Positions 37,685 to 52,600 are shown, counted from the stretch's first letter. The stretch is 64,000 bases of DNA from Enoplolaimus lenunculus (GCA_030248215.1 JASANG010000662.1:124001-188000), one strand, 5' to 3'. The notes: generated by a model from the sequence alone, not told the origin. A program made the numbers and translations.

Positions 37685-40600
37685 GTTTTACCTTATGTTT
37701 ATCTGTTAAAGCATGAACACTATCGAGATCTCCGTGCACTTTATTCTCTTCCGCAAGGGAAGGCTTCACAGCATTCAACCATTCCAACAATGCAGTAATC
37801 GCTTCATTGAACTGACCAGAAAATAACAGCGCTTCTTCAAGCTTGCGTTGCCTGAAACCTTCCCAATAATTTATGCAATGAATTAAGGCCCAGCTCTTAT
37901 TTATTCAAATAACAAATATCACATAGCAAAAAGTAAATTGCTCCAACTACCGATCTGTACGACTTTTTTACATTAAACATAGTCTTACTGATTAAATTTG
38001 CCAATACTCGTATCAACCAACGTGCCAAATATTGGATTTGTCGAAAAAACTAACCTATCAATGGCACGATTACAAACAGTATTCCATTTGTCCTTCAATG
38101 TGACAAGAAGCTGAGCAATAACTTGTTCCTCCTGTTTGGAAGCGTGATCTTTGATGGTTTTGCCATTTTTAATCGTAGAATCATATAGCGACTGATGTCG
38201 GGCAAGATCAATCTAAAAATAATACATATTAGTTGACAGGGACGAATTCCATAATCTTCCGATGCGGAAAGATACCATTCGTGTTTTTAAAAAAGCTCAT
38301 CAAACTATACGTTGTTTTTAGACACTAATTTTTGAATGTGATTTGTTTCTATCCCCGTTCAGTATTAACTCATGATGACGAGCAATGTTTGTTGAAAAAA
38401 ATAGCAAGACAGAGATAATGGACAGGGACGTAGTTAAAAGTAAAAAATAGTCGTTTTGCAGTAAAACAACGATTGTCGATACATTTAGAGAGTCTATTCA
38501 TCATGTAAAAGAAAGTTATAAAAATACACTAAAATTATTTAACCTGAAATTCTTTATGTGCGGCTAGCTGTGTGTGAATTTTATTCGGATTATTCGCCGC
38601 CAGTTCCTGTTGGTTATCTAACCACACGATGCTAGAATCCAGCCAACTATTTAGCATTGAATGCTCGTTGTGCCATTGCGTCGTTTCTGCTTCTGCTGTA
38701 TCCAGTTGCGTTGTTCGAACAGCGACACGTGACGCAATACGATCCCATCGGCGCTGGGCCGATACGAGAAGATTTTTAATTAAAATTACGTCTTTCTTTT
38801 GCGAAAAATACTTCAGCTGCGTTCCAAGTTTATCCAGTTCGTTCATTTTAATGCGCTGTGCTTCGACATCTGCTACGAAGCCCTACAAAATTGGCAATTA
38901 CAAAATGTTAGAAACAGCACTTGTTTGCGCAAAACACTATCATAAAGTTGAGAATTAATCGTACCTCGTTAAAAAGAAATGACATGCGGTATCAAATTCC
39001 TTGAAAAATAACAAAACAGCGGAACAAAGCTGACAATATTGTAGTGAGTTATGATCAATATACTCGCTCCCACGTTAAGGTTTAAAAAGGCTTTCGAAAT
39101 TAACAGATTGCGGCTTTGTGCATGTCGCTGTTCAGCAGTATTGAAACATTAAAAACTACAGCTGGCTGCTCGTAATGACAAGAAAAAAGACATCTTTGCA
39201 CCATATGAAAGGAAATACATATGCATAAACAGTGCCTCACATAGCGAAAAAGCTGAGCGTAATAAAATATTTGGCGGAAGGTTAAATATGCGGTCACCGC
39301 TGGGCAATTTCAACATAATTCTGTTTATATCATCAAGTTTTTAAGCTTACGGAAACTCGTAGAGTTAGAGTTATCGTCATTGCACGGCTCCAGAAGTTTT
39401 TTAACCGACTATGAAACATTGATGCGTTTTCATATATGGATTCAGTATAAATTTGCGTTTTTACTAACTGAAACTGCAGATTTGCGGCAGAAGTTCTACT
39501 AGGCACCGATGTGACAATTATAATTTTAAATCTGTGAAAAAAATTTACAGCTCATGAAGAGTGATCAAAAACTTTGGCCACACAACGATACATTTGTTAA
39601 AACTTCATAATGGTAGGTAACCCGTAAAGTTTCCGCATGTCGAACGTTTTTATGAAAACTGACTTTATCATGATCTGTGTGAACTACGCTATAAATATTC
39701 CAGTCGCAGAATTTCAAGGCTGCGAAAGCAGTTTGCTTATTATTTTATATTAACAGACTTGTTTTTAAATTACTGATAGGATTAACAATGTTCTGGTATT
39801 ACTGGCATTCGTTCGGCTGATTGCAAAATTCTGACTGGCAATTTCTAAGAGTACCTGCATGTTAAGTTTACTTAAAAATTCCTCACTTCTAGGTCTTAAA
39901 GCTGACGTTTGGTGTGGCCTCCAGTTTGCGAAATTACGAGTAACGCTTCAACGAACTGCAGAAATTGCAGTCGTACTCTCGGCGCGGCGGACAGCAAGGT
40001 GCCGTTGGGCTTAAAGTTACCGGAGCAGAGCAAAATGCAAACAAACTTAGCATGCGAGTCCTCGGGAAGCATATTATAGTTAGATGCTACCAGGGTATAG
40101 TTAAATATCCAAGTTTTGCAATGATTTTTGTTGCAGAACTTCAAAGATAGTAGTGGCAGTACATCTTTTCCCTGCGTATTAAAAATAACTGTAATAATTT
40201 GAGATATTGTTGCTTTTGACGACAAAATTCTAGTTTGGAATATGAAGAAACATATTATACTGTTCTTTCGCATCTACAATGTATGCCTTGGCAGATTACC
40301 GAAAGCGAAAACAGAAGTCATCGCCGGACGGCGGTAACTAAAATACTGAAACTTAATGAGTGCGTTTACCCGATGTTCATCCACTTGGTCTTTAAGCGGC
40401 TGCAGTAATCGTGACGGAGATTTCATTCCATTTAATAGTTTTTCGGCATTTGTCAACCAATTCACACATGTTTCGTATTTTGAGTTGAATTCTTCCGCGT
40501 CTCGGAGAGCAATTTCCAGCTTGATCTGAAACACTCACAATCTAATGCAGACAACAATAATAGTCTTTTTTGAGTCATAAATAGTTCGAACCACGATAAT

Positions 40601-43600
40601 CGCAAAGAAATAAATTTTTACAAAGTTGCCAAAAAACTGCGAAAAGTGAAGGAACCAATTCTGTGCGATTATTCAAAATACTCACGTTATGTACTATTTG
40701 TAGGTGTCATTGAATTGGAATTTCACGTAATGTAACAACGAACAAATAAAAGACACCAACCAAGTACAGAGTCCGCGCTGCAAATAAAATTACCTTTTTA
40801 TCCTTTGCTCTCGTCTGAGTAACACTCCAGCGTTGCTTCAACAGTTGGACACATTTAACCAATTGCTGGGAACCTGCATTACCGTCTGATTTAGCCAAAA
40901 AGTCCTTTCCAGTAGCGATCACTTTATCAACTTCTGGCGTACGTTTTCCCACTTCGTCAAATATTTCCTGAATATTCCAGTACAGTGCAAGTACAGATTA
41001 CTCGGATACTACTAGTTTATCAATTTCTGTAAGCATTATTTCACAATTTTACGTAACTAAATAAAACTAATGGACAAACATTAAAACTATTGATGTTTTG
41101 ACAGCCAGTGATGTTTTAACAGCTACAACCAGGTTAAATCTTTGTCCCGGTATGAGTTATGAATGTAATTTTGGCCCAAAGAGAACAACACGCTTTACTA
41201 TCTTCAAAGCAAAATACTGTGTAATAAACCAGCTTGCATTTTGCTAACAGGTTCCGGACTACATTTATTGGGCGAAGCTCAAACACACGTAAGCAATTAA
41301 GGTAATACGCAAATTAGTTATTAGCTAACTATTCATTTATCGGTTTTGGAGGTTTGTACGCAATTTACTCAGATTCCTCGCATCCAAAAACCCTTCAGCC
41401 ACCTTAATAATTATTACAATAATTTAAAAAGTCCTAATTTGGTCTTGTCAATTGAGCAAATATGCAAATTAGCTATTAGCTAACTATTCGATAATCGGTT
41501 TTAAAGGTTTGTAGACAATTTATTCAGATTCCTCGCACCCGAAAACCCATTATTGTTGAAATTAGATTGCTTGTAACCCTAATAATTAGTGATACATTGT
41601 AAAAACGCCTAATTTAGGCTTATCAATTATGCTTATATGCAAATTATCTATTAGCAAACTACTCAATTATCGGTTTTAGACGTTTGTTAACAATTTATTC
41701 AGATTTTATGCATCCAAAAACCTTCAGTAAACCGTTATAATTATTGAAATAATTTAAAAAGTCCTAATTTTGTCTTGTCAATGAAGCTTATATGCAATAG
41801 CTATTAGCAAACTATTCAATTATCGTATTTGGAGGTTTGTAGACAATTTATTCATTTATTCAAATTCTTCACACCTAACAACGCTTTAGTGCTGAAATTA
41901 TATTGCTTTTAACCTTAATAATTAGTGAAATATTGTAAAAAATTCCTAATTTAGGCTTATAAACTATGCTAAATATGCAAATTATCTATTAGCTAACTGC
42001 TCAATTATCGATTTTGGAGGCTTGTAAACAGTCTATGCAGATTCCTCGCACCCAAAAGCCCTTTAATGCTAAAATTAGATTGCTTCTAACTGTAATAATT
42101 AGTGAAATAATGTAGAAAGTCCTAATTTAGGCTTAATTAATTATGCAAATTAGCCTGTAGCCAATAAACGGCTTAAAATTTTAAACCCCAATGAATGTTA
42201 ACACTAAAGGATAATTGGTTTCAAACAAAAAAAGTTTATCAAAATCGGCTCAGCCGTTCCTGAGATTGTTTTCGGACGGACATCCACCTTTCCACCCCAA
42301 CATCCACCTTTCCACCCCAGAGTACAAAACATAAAACGCATCGCGAAACTCCGAGATTCGCTCGGAGTTTCGCTTCGTTCAATTACACAACGCCTTGAGT
42401 TCTATTACGACCTCCAGAAACAAATTAATGCTAACCAAAAACTCCTGAAGTTGTTCTCTAGCTGTTTCTGGCAGGCCACCCACAGGTTTTGACATGGACA
42501 CGGCTGTATCAATTTCAGTCAACCACGACAACCAAGTGTCGACATCTGTTGCAAACATTGCTGCGTGCTGCCGAGATGCATCGAGTTCGGCATGTTTTGC
42601 CGCGACCTCACTTTGAAGCTCTTCCCATGTGGTGTTTAAGGCAGATAATTTTTCCTGAAACAAAAACTGCAGTTTGAAATTAAGTACCAGATCTGGATTA
42701 ATCAGATCTTGTTACATAAAGGCTAAGCAGCGAGCCGAGAGTGTTCTTAATATCAAGTAAACGAAAAATAAACAAAACAGTACAACGTAAGCTTGTAATC
42801 ACAAACTTTTTCGGCAAGTTAGTAGAAAACTTTATTAAAACATTAATTTGCAATCAGCAAACGCTGCTCACCAACATCTGATCTGGGTTGTCGATTTCCG
42901 CATGAATCAAACGCCTTCCAGCATCATTCAACGCGTCCATATTCGACTGGTGCGAATCTACATCACTGGACAGCAGTTTAAGTCTGGCAAGGGCAATTTC
43001 AACACTGCTCAAATCGCCTGCTGTGGGTTGAACTTCTTTCAAAGTACCTTAAATTAACAAAGTCACGATCGAATCACAAGAATCACTTAGACAATTATTT
43101 ATTTATTTATTTAAAGCGGCATAATTATTATTATTATTATTATTATTACCAAATTTTAATGTGAAAAAACAATTGCAAAACTTTCGAGAATTTACGGAAA
43201 GAAACGAAAAAACTTTGAGCAAAAAACTTTTGAGGTAAACCGAACCTTTGGTTTTTTCAATCCACATGAGCATTTGATTTAATGCATGGTCGAAGTGTCC
43301 CATTTGTAACAACGCTTTTTCCAACTTCTTTTGGCGACCTGTTATCGCGTTACTTATGGCTTCAAAACGACGTGACAGTTCCTGAAATAAAAACTTTTCA
43401 TGCCGTTGACATATAAAACTTTGACACACGAAGAAGCTTTATTTGAAAGTGCAAGACTTAATTTGTTGCAAGAATTTTGTTGAAATAAAATTAGAAACCC
43501 GTTTACAAAAAATGCAAGTTATAATTTTCGCAATTATATATACTATTTTAAAATATTACTTGAATCAGGCGTTGCGGCGAAATCGGCTGCTCTGCTGAAC

Positions 43601-46600
43601 AATACTCCATGAGAGCAAGCGCTTCTTGTACTAAACTCCTCATGTCAACGCTACGCTTGTCGTGATCATTTTTGAAACTCTGCAACAACACGTTTACTGA
43701 CCAATTTAAAAAAACGATGAACTACAACCGCTACTGATGACAACGGGTTAAATGCCTAAAAGGTTTTCGAACACATACATATATTGAATGCTACTTATAA
43801 GCTCCTGCTGAACACATTTGCTTATGACTATCAAAGAAAAGTAAGTAAATGTTACACAGTATATTCTTACAAAATACAGGTCTGCAACGTCGTTACAATC
43901 GACTCGTTATGTGATATTTTATGCATTTAAATGGATGTATGATTTAGCGTAACTGAGATGTATTAACAAAAAGGTTAATAAGCTAGAGGCTTCATAGATG
44001 GAACTCAAGAAAGCTTTATAGATAGAACTCAAGGAAAATGCTTTATAGAAAGAACTCACTTCAAGCTCAGTAAATTGTTTTTGGATTGCAATTAAATCTT
44101 CGCTTATCGGGGAAAAACTATTGACGACAACTTCGGCATTATCCATGTATTCCGAGACATCCTACAATAGTAGGTGCACTTCTTCAGTTTCCGCCACACA
44201 ACTGATTATTTGACAAATGTCAAAAAATTTCCCACACATTTATACATTATCGTGTTGTGTTTACATATTTTTTCCATCAGAAGGACCGCCACAATTCTGA
44301 CCTCGGTACAATTTCAAGCTGCTCTAAGCAGGACGACGGGAGCTGCCGCCACAAGCCCTGTCTCATACTAGAACGCCAAAACTAATGACGAAGTCTTACT
44401 GTAGGAAGTTTAGGAGGCGACAACCTCATCCTGTCTAGGATCCTTCGAAATTGTAGGTGGTTCAAGGGTGGGGCGACCGAGACCCTGATTAGAAAGTAAT
44501 AAGTCCCCATACCACACCATTTTATAAATGTGCGGGAAGAGTATCATATTATATAAAGTGCAACAGTTAAAATAAAATACGAGATTTCAAAATTTCACAA
44601 TTTTATTCATATTAAAGCGACCATAATATCCCCACCGGCATATGTGCAAGCAGGCTGCCGGTGTTTTAATTTATTTATGTCGCAGGTGACATTTACCGAA
44701 TATTAAAATATCTTAGCATAAATTTCAAACTACCATGAAATGGAAAAAGTTATAGCGTCACACAACATCAACCTTTAGTAAATTATAGAACACCATGGCC
44801 TTTTCCATTGCGGCAACTAAATTTCCGGTCTTCTGATTGTAAGCGTCGGTAACGTTCCCCCACGCCGAATCTAATTCAACCAGGCGCTGTTGAATTTCAG
44901 GCTTGCCAGGTTCGTCCACCAGATCTAGAAGTATTGTCCCCGATCGCTTTGCGCTATCCACAAGCGGCACAGTAGCCCGAAACTGAACATCGATTGACTA
45001 AAAATGTTATGATTTTAATGTAATAACACAAATTGGGAATATTCGCGCGTACTTACGGTAATGATGTACACTTTTTCTTCGTTATGAGGCGCTCCACAGT
45101 AACTTCTCGATATCGAAAATAATTTCAGGAAAGTAAAGTGTGACCAGTGTGATGCACCGAAACTAATTTAATGTAACCACAGACAAATCTCATCAAAATC
45201 AGAAACGACGTTACGAATGCAGCACCTGCCTAGCCGATTATCGTATAACAAAAATAGTTTTACATAACTGATTATTATGCTGACATGTCTTCGCAAAATT
45301 ATAGCATCGCCAATGTTGACAGCTTCTACCTAACGTTATATTAAACTATAATATAAAATCTACATTTACAACATTTTCGATCATTACACAACACACCGAC
45401 CTGTAATTCATTTTGTTGCGCTTGTATTGCATCAGGAGAGCATGAGACGGGCAATTCAGTGTCATCAATGCGTTGTTTGAGGGTCGTTAATGCATTCATG
45501 CACACAGCGAAAGCATCCCAAAAGTGTTCAGATGCAGCAAGTGCATCTGACAGACGATATCCCCGTGCTTCCGTACCACGCTGAATATCATTCAATAACG
45601 CATCCAAACGTCCGAGCTTATCTATAATGTCTGAAATTCAAACATCTATGATTGAAGCTTTAATATTGGCTAATTTACGAAACAGGATAACAAGAATAAT
45701 GGAGAGGGGCCCACTACGCACTCCACGGGAGCCCGCCATGACTAAATTTGTCACGTCCTAACATCCCTTTTTTATTACGTAATAGAACGCAAAGAATTTG
45801 GTTAATGTAATACGATTTTTTGGAATAAATTATTTACGTTACAATTAGGTCTAAAATGTACATTATGTATATTTAAAACAATTCTTTACTTGCCTCTTGA
45901 GTAAAATTTCATGGTAATCAAATAAAATACAACTGCCCTGGAGCGAGCCTGAGCTGAACAGAACATAGTTAGACTAAGCTCTGCATTCTGCGGTAATCAA
46001 ATAGAATCTACAACACTTATGAATACATAAAATGTTTGAATACATAAATGTTTACAACACAAACAATACCAAGAATGAACCATTTAGCTGTCTGAAGTTC
46101 AAACCAAGCAAAACTTACCAGAAACTTCTGGATCAGATGGATCAGCTTTTGCAATAACTCCTTCAGCAGCTACTTTAATCGCTGCGTATGCAGAGGTTTT
46201 AGCGTCTAATTCTGCAATCAGCTCACAGTTTTCACGCATTTGATTACGAATGTGTTCAGGAAGCGCAGACACAGGCTCCGACTGATGTACGTGTTCCGCT
46301 GTTGATGACAAAGATTCAAGAATACCATCGAGTTTGTCCACAAACTGAAACATTTTAACTAACATTTGAAGTATTTTAGCTGATATATGTGGTGCATGAG
46401 AAAGTAAATAAACAGAAAATACGATTGCCCTATGGTAAATCACTAGTTGTACCGCAAATACTCTCGTTTGCTTATATAAATAACTAAAATAAGAACACAC
46501 ACAAACGTTAAAATACTACTGGGTTGAATCCATTCCGTGCGACTAACCTCTATATGCAATGCGCAAGCAGTTTATCAACTAAAACTACTGTGTAACAAAT

Positions 46601-49600
46601 TTTCAGAACTACGCTAGACTAATTGTCAGCGTCTACTTAGCTTTAAAATCTATTGTTTCCGTGAACAATTACTCATATACGACGTTTCATTTTACAGAAC
46701 ACAACACATTTGAAAACACAATGTTCGACGAACCAAAATTCTAAAAATGTGCTTACTTTGGATGATTGCTGTAAAACATTATCAAGCGCAGAAGCTCTTG
46801 CACGCACTGACTCGCGAACGTCTTCATAGCGAGCCACTACTTGGGCAAGCGCATCACGTACGACGGCAGCGTCATCTGTTCCACACAGCGACGCAAACGT
46901 TTCTCCAGTTTTGACCAATTTCTCAACGAGACGTTTTGTTTGAATGACATCTTGCTGTAGAGTCTTTAAATAATAACAAAGCCAAATAACTACCTGCATC
47001 AAAAGCGAGTTTGTTTATGCATGAAAAAACTATCCATTAATTTGGTTCAAGTCAATGCGTTTGCAGAATTAAACTATTTTAATATAGAAAACAATAAACG
47101 AATCTCAAGGTTTTCGTTTAGACGTTTATCATGATATAAATTGACTGAAACTCAAAGAAGTCAACGTCAACGGACAAAAGCACGATAGATAAATCCATTT
47201 TGAAAAGTAATCTATTGTGCTTACCTTATTGTGCTCTTGTTGTTTTTTCGCAACTGCATGAAGTTGCTTGGTAACAGGCGGTGACTTTGCCAACTCATTT
47301 TCAGCGAATGCTAGCGCTTGTGTAACCTCTGCGAACGACTCTGCCCAGTACTGAGCAAGCGGAACTGCCTGTTCAAGCGAAGCAAGACGTTCATCACTCA
47401 ATGCTGACACTTTGCTGCTATGTTGTTTCAATAACTACAATAATCATATATAAAATCTTGCTACAATATTCAGCAACACAAAGTGAATAACGAAAACAGC
47501 ATAATTTCTCAGCGCAAAAATGGCTATTTGCTATAGTCTCACCAGATGATTACGCGTCAGTTCTGTAAAATAAAAAGCTAATAAAGTTCCTTTTTTAATC
47601 TATATTATTGAGCGAAGCGAAACTCCGAGCGAAGCTCGGAGTTTCGCGAAGCGTTTTATGCTTTGTACTTTGGGGTCCTGTCCGTCTATCCGTCCGAAAA
47701 GAATCTCAGGAACGGCTGAACCGATTTTGATAAACTTTTTTTGTTTGAAAGACAATTATCCTGGTGTATAACCTAGACAATTATCCTGGTGTATAACCTC
47801 GCATTGGGGTTTTAAAATTTTAAGCCGTTTATTAGCTACAGGCTAATTTGCATAATTAATAAAGCCTAAATTTGGACTTTCTACATTATTTCACTAATTA
47901 TTACAGATATAAGCAATCTAATTTCAGCATTAAAGGGTTTTTGGTGCGAGAATCTGCATAGATTGTATACAAACCTCCAAAACCGATAACTGAGTAGTTA
48001 GCTAATAGATAATTTGCATATTAGCATAGTTTATAAGCATAAATTAGGACTTTTTACAATATTTCACTAATTATTAAGGTTAAAAGCAATATAATTGAGC
48101 GAAGCGAAACTCCGAGCGAAGTTCGGAGTTTCGCGAAGCGTTTTATGTTTTGTACTTGGGGGTCGAAAGGTGGATGTCCGTCCGTCCGCCAGTCCGTCGG
48201 TCCGTCCGAAACGAATCTCAGGAACGACTGAACCCATTTTGATAAACTTTTTTTGTTTGAAAGCCCATTATCCTGGGGTGTTAACCTCGCATTCGGGTTT
48301 AAAAATTTTAAGTCGTTTATTAGCTACAGGCTAATTTGCATAATTAATTAAGCCTAAATTAGGACTTTCCACAATATTTCACTAATTATTACAGTTAGAA
48401 GCAAGCTAATTTTAGCATTAGAGGGTTTTATGGTGCAAGGAATCTGTGTAGACTGTTTACAAACCTTAAAAACCGATAATTGAGCAGTTAGCTAATAGAT
48501 AATTTGCATATTAGCTTAATTGACAAAACAAAACTAGGACTTTTTAAATTATTTCAATAATTATTAGGGTTTACTGAAGGTTTTTGGGTGTGAGGAATCT
48601 GAATAAATTGTTTACAAACCTCCAAAACCGATAATTGAATAGTTAGCTAATAGCTAATTTGCATAATAGCTTAATTGACAAGACAAAATTATGACTTTTT
48701 AAATTATTCCAAAAATAATTAGGGTGGCTGAAGAGTTTTTGGGTGCGAGGAATCTGAGGAAATTGCTTACAAACCTCCAAAACCGATAAATGAATAGTTA
48801 GCTAACAACTAATTTGCATATTACCTTAATTGTTTACGTGTGTTCGAGCTTCGCTCAATAAATGTAGTCCCATTACGACTGGTTTCAGCACTAAGGGGTT
48901 TTTAGGTGCGAGGAATTTGAATAAATTGTTTACAAACCTCCAAACCTAATAATTGAATAGTTAGCTAATAGCTAAATTGCATATTAGCTTAATTGACAAG
49001 ACAAAACTAAGGCCTTTTAAATTATTTCAATAATTATTAGGGTTTACTGAAGGTTTTTGATGCGAGGAATCTGAATAAATTGTTTACAAACGTCTAAAAC
49101 CGATAATTGAGTGGTTAGCTAGTAAATAATTTGCATATAAGCATAATTGAAAAGCTTGAATTAGGCGTTTTTGCAACATTTCACTAATTATTAGGGCTAC
49201 AAGCATCTAATTTCAGCAATAACGGGTTTTTGGGTGGAAGAAATCTGGATAAACTATATACAAACCTTCAAAACCTATTATCGACTAGTTAGCTAATAGC
49301 TAATTTGCATATTTGCTTAATTGATAAGCCTAAAATGGCTTTTTAAATTATTTCTGAAATTATTAGGTTTACTTTAGGGTTTTTGAGCGCGAGGAATCTG
49401 AATGAATTGTTTACAAACCTCGAAAACCAATGACTACGATTGGTTGCGCGAAGCGGAACTCCGAGCGAAGGTCGGTGTTTCGCGAAGCGTTTTATATTTT
49501 GTGCTCTGGGGTCGAAATGTGTGGATGTCCGCCCGTTCGTCCGACTGTCCGAAAAGAACCTCCGGAACCGCTGAACCGATCCTGGGGTGTTAACCTCGCA

Positions 49601-52600
49601 TTGTGGTTTTAAAACTTTAAGCCGTTTATTGCTACAGGCTACTTTCTTATTAGTAATTGGTTACCCTAAATTAGGACTTTTTACTGTATTTCATTATGAG
49701 TTACAAGAAATTTAATTTCAGCACCAATGGATTTCTGGTACGAGAAACTAGTTAGCTAATAGTTAATTTGCTAAATTACCTTTATTAGGTTTTCGGGTGC
49801 GAGAAATTTGAATAATTGTTTACAAACCTCCAAAACCGAAAATTGACTAGTTAGATTATAGCTAATTTGCATATTAGCTTAATTAGTGTTGAGCAAAACT
49901 GAGGACTTTTCAATATGTTTCACTGATTATTAGAATTACTGAAGGGTTTTTATGTACGATGAATCCAAATAAATTGTTTATAAACCATTAAGACCGATAA
50001 TTAAACAGTTAGCTATTCAAACACATATGAATAGAAAAGCTTCATTGATGACAAATATATGCAAAATGATAGCAGTCAATTATTACCTCAGCCTTGTCGT
50101 GAATAATCTGGACATCATCCACGGTTAAATCACGAATTGCCTTTTTAACTTTATTATTCAAGTCCCGACCTCGTGCGCGTTGCGATGCGATGTCATTGTG
50201 AAGTGACTTATGGCCGTCCAACAGAGCTTTAGTCGCATCTGAGTCAATGGTTGCTCGAGATGCTTTTCTGAGTTCATCTTCTGCCGCGTGAAACCAATCA
50301 ATCAGCGCATTCATTTCTGCGATCATCTAAGGTGAGAAACAGAAACAAACAATAAATTCATTCTATACTCAACACTAGCAAAATCATTGTGAAATAACAA
50401 TAGTAGCTAAAGGGTACCGACACAGACTTAATACAAAATCCAATCTGATGCGTACAAAAATCACAGACAAAAGAAAGCAATAACAAAAAGTAGTAATATT
50501 GCAAAGCATAATGTTGAGTTGCAAAGAAACACACGCCTACTTACATCTGCCGATGTTTGCTGTGCTGTAGCAATGCGGTCACCGCGTCGGTGAATCTGTT
50601 CCACAACGGTGTCGAAACGTCTCTTTAAACGATCACACATATTATTCAGCGTTGCTTCGCCATCGCCTGGACTCAATTTACCCAGTCGTACGGCGTTGGT
50701 AGTTGCCTGTTCGACAATGGATCGTGATGCATTGATGTCTTTTTCGATGTTGGCCAGAAACTCGTGTTGTTGTTGAGTATCAACAGCGCTTGTCACGGCA
50801 TCATCAAGATGTGATAAATCTGTTTCAACATCAGTCAACCAATCCATCAGCCTTTGATACATGTCATGAAATGATTCGGCGAGTGGTAAAGCTTCTTGCA
50901 TTAACGCAAGTCTTTGATCAGCGCGTGTTGATAATGATGCAAATCGTAGCCGAAGTCGATCAAGTCGCGCTTGCAAAACGACAGCTTCATCGCCAGAAGT
51001 ATGTTTGCATAGTTCGTGTCCTTCTTCGACAATTGTTGCCACACGATCATGACGGGATGATATTGATTCCGCGAGTTGCATGAGATCAACAGTTTGTGAT
51101 GCCAATGTGTCACTGAAAACGCTGATGGGCGAAGAATCATGAGTATCCATTTGAACCCCGGCCACATCATCCAGCCATCGGCCAAGTTCGTCTGCGTTCG
51201 CAAGAAACGCACTTACATTTTCAACCATTTCTTCAAGCAAAGAAGCTAATGCTGTTGATGTGCTTCCTAAACGGTCGTAACGCGACGCGGTTTCTTTCAT
51301 TAAAGTATCAAGTGAGTCAACATCTTCGTCGCCAACAAAATCACCTAAATTTCGTCCAATCTCAATAATGTCGTCCATATGTTCACGTTGACCTTTGATT
51401 TCTTCATGAAAGTTCTGTTAATAGTCATGGGCATTACTATATAGAAACATGTAGAGGACAGTAAAATGAAGCTTTTAGTGCACTAAATTGGTTTCGGAAA
51501 ACTTTATAATTCAAACATTAATTAACTCAGCCAAATTTTAGCTCTAATTGCAAACCAAAAACAATTTATAAGTTTAGGAGCATGAAAATGTGGCAAAACT
51601 AAACCGTCGAAAATGCAAACCAAAATATTGTCATCAGTCATTTCCGCGTCGCAAGTGTTTGGAAACATGCTGCAAACCTTTTGATCGGTTATCTGAGCTT
51701 TAAGACATTCTTCATAAGTTTAGCATTCGGTCCTCTACTATTTCTGCTTTTTACAAACGATTTAACAAATTTCAAACTCAGTTCGAAAATTTCTATATTT
51801 GCCGATGACGTGAAATTAATTATTGTGGTTTAACAATCAAAGTAGGGATATCGCAGGTATACAACATGATCTATGTAATATAGGGACGGTCTCAGTTATG
51901 GTAGCTTCCATTGTCGTCATCAAAATGTGCTGTGCAGCGTATGTTTTCTGATTATGTGCCCAATTACAGTATTTTTGACGTACTGCTAAAGGTGGTTGTG
52001 TTTCTCATATCTGAGATTTTCTGCCGTGTGAAGTAGTTGTGTCTCTCATGTTGAAAATTTTGAAGCCAACCTAGCTAAGGTTGATTTTTCACACTTTTTA
52101 ACGGGAGCGAGTGTTAGGTAACAATATCTGGTCTTTTACCTCTCTTGTTAAAATTTTCTGTTGTATTTGTTATATAATACATAGTTGTTTCGGTATCAAA
52201 ATAAACCGCATGTCATGTCATGCCATGCTGCAAACCTTATGATCGGTTATCTGAGCTTGAAGTTTTTCTTCGTCTGTGGGCACAGTATCCAATTTTTGAA
52301 GCTGCTTCTCTGCATTGTCTAACCACGACAGAAAAGGCTCTGTTCTTTCCGCCCATTGCTCGGAAAGTTCAAGAGCGTCTTGCAAGAGCAAATTTCGTTC
52401 TTGTGCTCGTGCATACAATGCATGGTATCTGAATTAAGAAAACAACAAATTCAAAATTGTAAAGAGCCAGAACAATAAGAGAATAATGGTTTGAGTACAT
52501 AATAACCTCACGCTTTTTGATCAAAAAAGGCTAATTCCATAAAAATGTTCTGCGATCGCAAAACATGCAAAACGAAGTTATTTAATCGTAACGTGGCTAC

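Noticed and set aside
37389-37790. Open frames with long poly-Ile across 37.5-37.7 kb
   Set aside because: They read through the (AAT)n microsatellite; only the part ending at the S31 donor is coding.
41247-42382. Repeat arrays as CRISPR
   Set aside because: Units are 150-180 bases without a repeat-spacer plan, in an animal genome, inside introns.
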